Below are positions 5,956-6,850 of a stretch of 6,850 nt of DNA, piece after piece. The notes under the pieces are model-generated. The model ran no database searches. It had not been told where the DNA came from and saw only the letters and a list, made by a program, of their open reading frames with translations. The stretch is from Gemmatimonadaceae bacterium (GTDB lineage: Bacteria > Gemmatimonadota > Gemmatimonadetes > Gemmatimonadales > Gemmatimonadaceae), in assembly GCA_014379705.1 (NCBI GenBank), contig JACMLI010000451.1, positions 1 to 6,850 of the forward strand. The letters are read 5' to 3'. The translations under genes and the position numbers were made by a program. The stretch's first letter is position 1. Each line of letters begins with the position of its first letter.

Positions 5956-6850
5956 GTTTTCTCCAGCCACTGTTCCTGCTGCTTGGTGTCGGGGCCGCCG
6001 TCCCGCTGGTCCTCCACCTCATGCGGCGGCGGATACACGCCAAGGTCGACTTCCCCGCCGTGCAGTACCTCGCACGCGCCGAGCGGGAGAACATCCGGCA
6101 GATCCGCATGCGCAACATGTTGTTGATGGTGTTGCGGATCCTCGCGATCGTCGCGCTCGCGCTGGCTGCGGCACGCCCCCTTGGCGCGTTCTTCGGCGCC
6201 GGACACGTGCCCACGGCGATGGCCATCGTGCTCGACAACTCGCTCAGCACGAGTGCCGTCGTGAACGGTCAGCCGTTACTCGCCACGCTGCGCGCGTCGG
6301 CGAAGGAGGCCGCAGAGGCGGCAACGAGCTCCGACCGGTTGTGGCTCGTGACCGCGAATGGCGAAGTCGTGGGCGGCAGCCGCGAGACGGTCCTCGAGGC
6401 GATCGAAAAGACCGACGCGATCGCCGGCCGCGGTGACCTTGCCACGGCGGTGACGCGCGCTGCGGGTCTCGTCTCCGGCGCGGGACTCGGCGCGCAGCAG
6501 GTCGTGATCGTCACGGATGGACAGGCCACGTCGTGGAATGCACCCATCACCGTTGGTGGCGTGGGCGTTACGGTCCTGGCGCCCGTGCTCGCCGTGCCTG
6601 CGAACCACGCCGTCGTGCAGGCCGAGGCTCGCCCGGCGCGCTGGACGCCGAACGGCTCCGTCGTGGCCCGCACCTCGGGGTCGGACTCCGCGACGTACCG
6701 CGTCGCGTTAGGCACCACGCGCCTCGCGAGTGGCACCTTGGTTCTTGCGGCTATCTCCTGCGTCCTTCGGGCGCTCAGGTTGGAGTGGGACGCTGTCTAT
6801 GACGCGAGCATCGCAGAGTTCGCGGCATTGCAAGCCGCTGCGGTGGCGGC
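5952..6850 (+). CDS. BatA-like membrane protein with VWA domain (C-terminus cut by window edge)
   Basis: Begins at the GTG inside the GTGA overlap with the DUF58 stop; 299 residues to the edge with no stop. Residues 1-24 (MSFLQPLFLLLGVGAAVPLV and on) are the first membrane helix followed by MRRRIHAKVDFPAVQYL, the classic N-terminal block of BatA/aerotolerance-type proteins. A second helix lies at about 56-74 and ends in AARPL. A VWA-like domain follows: DNSLS at 95-99 is an intact DxSxS motif, RGDLATA at 160-166 supplies the Thr loop, and VIVTDGQ at 185-191 the third element. The domain would face the periplasm by this topology. Beyond about residue 262 (base 6735) the frame stays open but the sequence loses the family look and codon use turns less GC-rich at third positions; a frameshift or a sequence error is possible. 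Usual relatives run to 600 or more residues, so most of the protein is outside the window. Confidence 0.88.
   Translation, partial: MSFLQPLFLLLGVGAAVPLVLHLMRRRIHAKVDFPAVQYLARAERENIRQIRMRNMLLMVLRILAIVALALAAARPLGAFFGAGHVPTAMAIVLDNSLSTSAVVNGQPLLATLRASAKEAAEAATSSDRLWLVTANGEVVGGSRETVLEAIEKTDAIAGRGDLATAVTRAAGLVSGAGLGAQQVVIVTDGQATSWNAPITVGGVGVTVLAPVLAVPANHAVVQAEARPARWTPNGSVVARTSGSDSATYRVALGTTRLASGTLVLAAISCVLRALRLEWDAVYDASIAEFAALQAAAVA

Noticed and set aside
5161..5970. Minus-strand open frame of 269 residues antisense to DUF58
   Set aside because: It covers the DUF58 gene, has no recognisable motif, and DUF58 carries all family signatures on the plus strand.

Overview
The window looks like ordinary chromosome from a high-GC, diderm (LPS-bearing) bacterium. 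The lepA, DUF58 and BatA-like proteins and the heptosyltransferase read like those of Gemmatimonadota. That is a judgement from sequence feel, not from a search. There is no mobile element, CRISPR array, tRNA or rRNA that I can support.

Layout. (1) 1-691, minus: the N-terminal two thirds of a GT9 heptosyltransferase for LPS core synthesis, running off the left edge and starting at a TTG. (2) 692-1153: a 460-base stretch with no convincing gene, probably holding the promoter of the heptosyltransferase. (3) 1154-1200: a strong intrinsic terminator for lepA, then a small array of TCGTCYA repeats (1211-1254) between terminator and lepA stop. (4) 1274-3073, minus: complete lepA (elongation factor 4). 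(5) 3074-3240: a spacer with a hairpin (probable terminator of the next gene), a TAGATT promoter-like hexamer and a perfect 14-bp palindrome. (6) 3241-4857, minus: an exported DUF4384-type protein with a Gly/Tyr/Cys-rich middle and a long Pro/Gly/Ser/Arg-rich tail. (7) 4858-5040: a divergent intergenic region. (8) 5041-5955, plus: a DUF58 (VWA-like) protein, overlapping by 4 bases (9) a BatA-like two-helix membrane protein with a VWA domain (5952 to the right edge).

How they work together. The DUF58 and BatA-like genes form a translationally coupled pair of the kind usually found with a MoxR AAA+ ATPase; here no MoxR gene lies directly upstream. The divergent DUF4384 exported protein shares their intergenic region, so a common envelope role is possible but unproven. 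lepA and the heptosyltransferase are separate units, parted by the terminator at 1154-1200.

The most interesting signals are: a TAGNTT hexamer in the upstream region of three of the genes (lepA, DUF4384, DUF58), only one of the five genes having a clear Shine-Dalgarno; the unusual composition of the DUF4384 protein; and an apparent loss of recognisable family pattern in the last 115 bases of the BatA-like frame. I found no clear evidence of a wholly new system.
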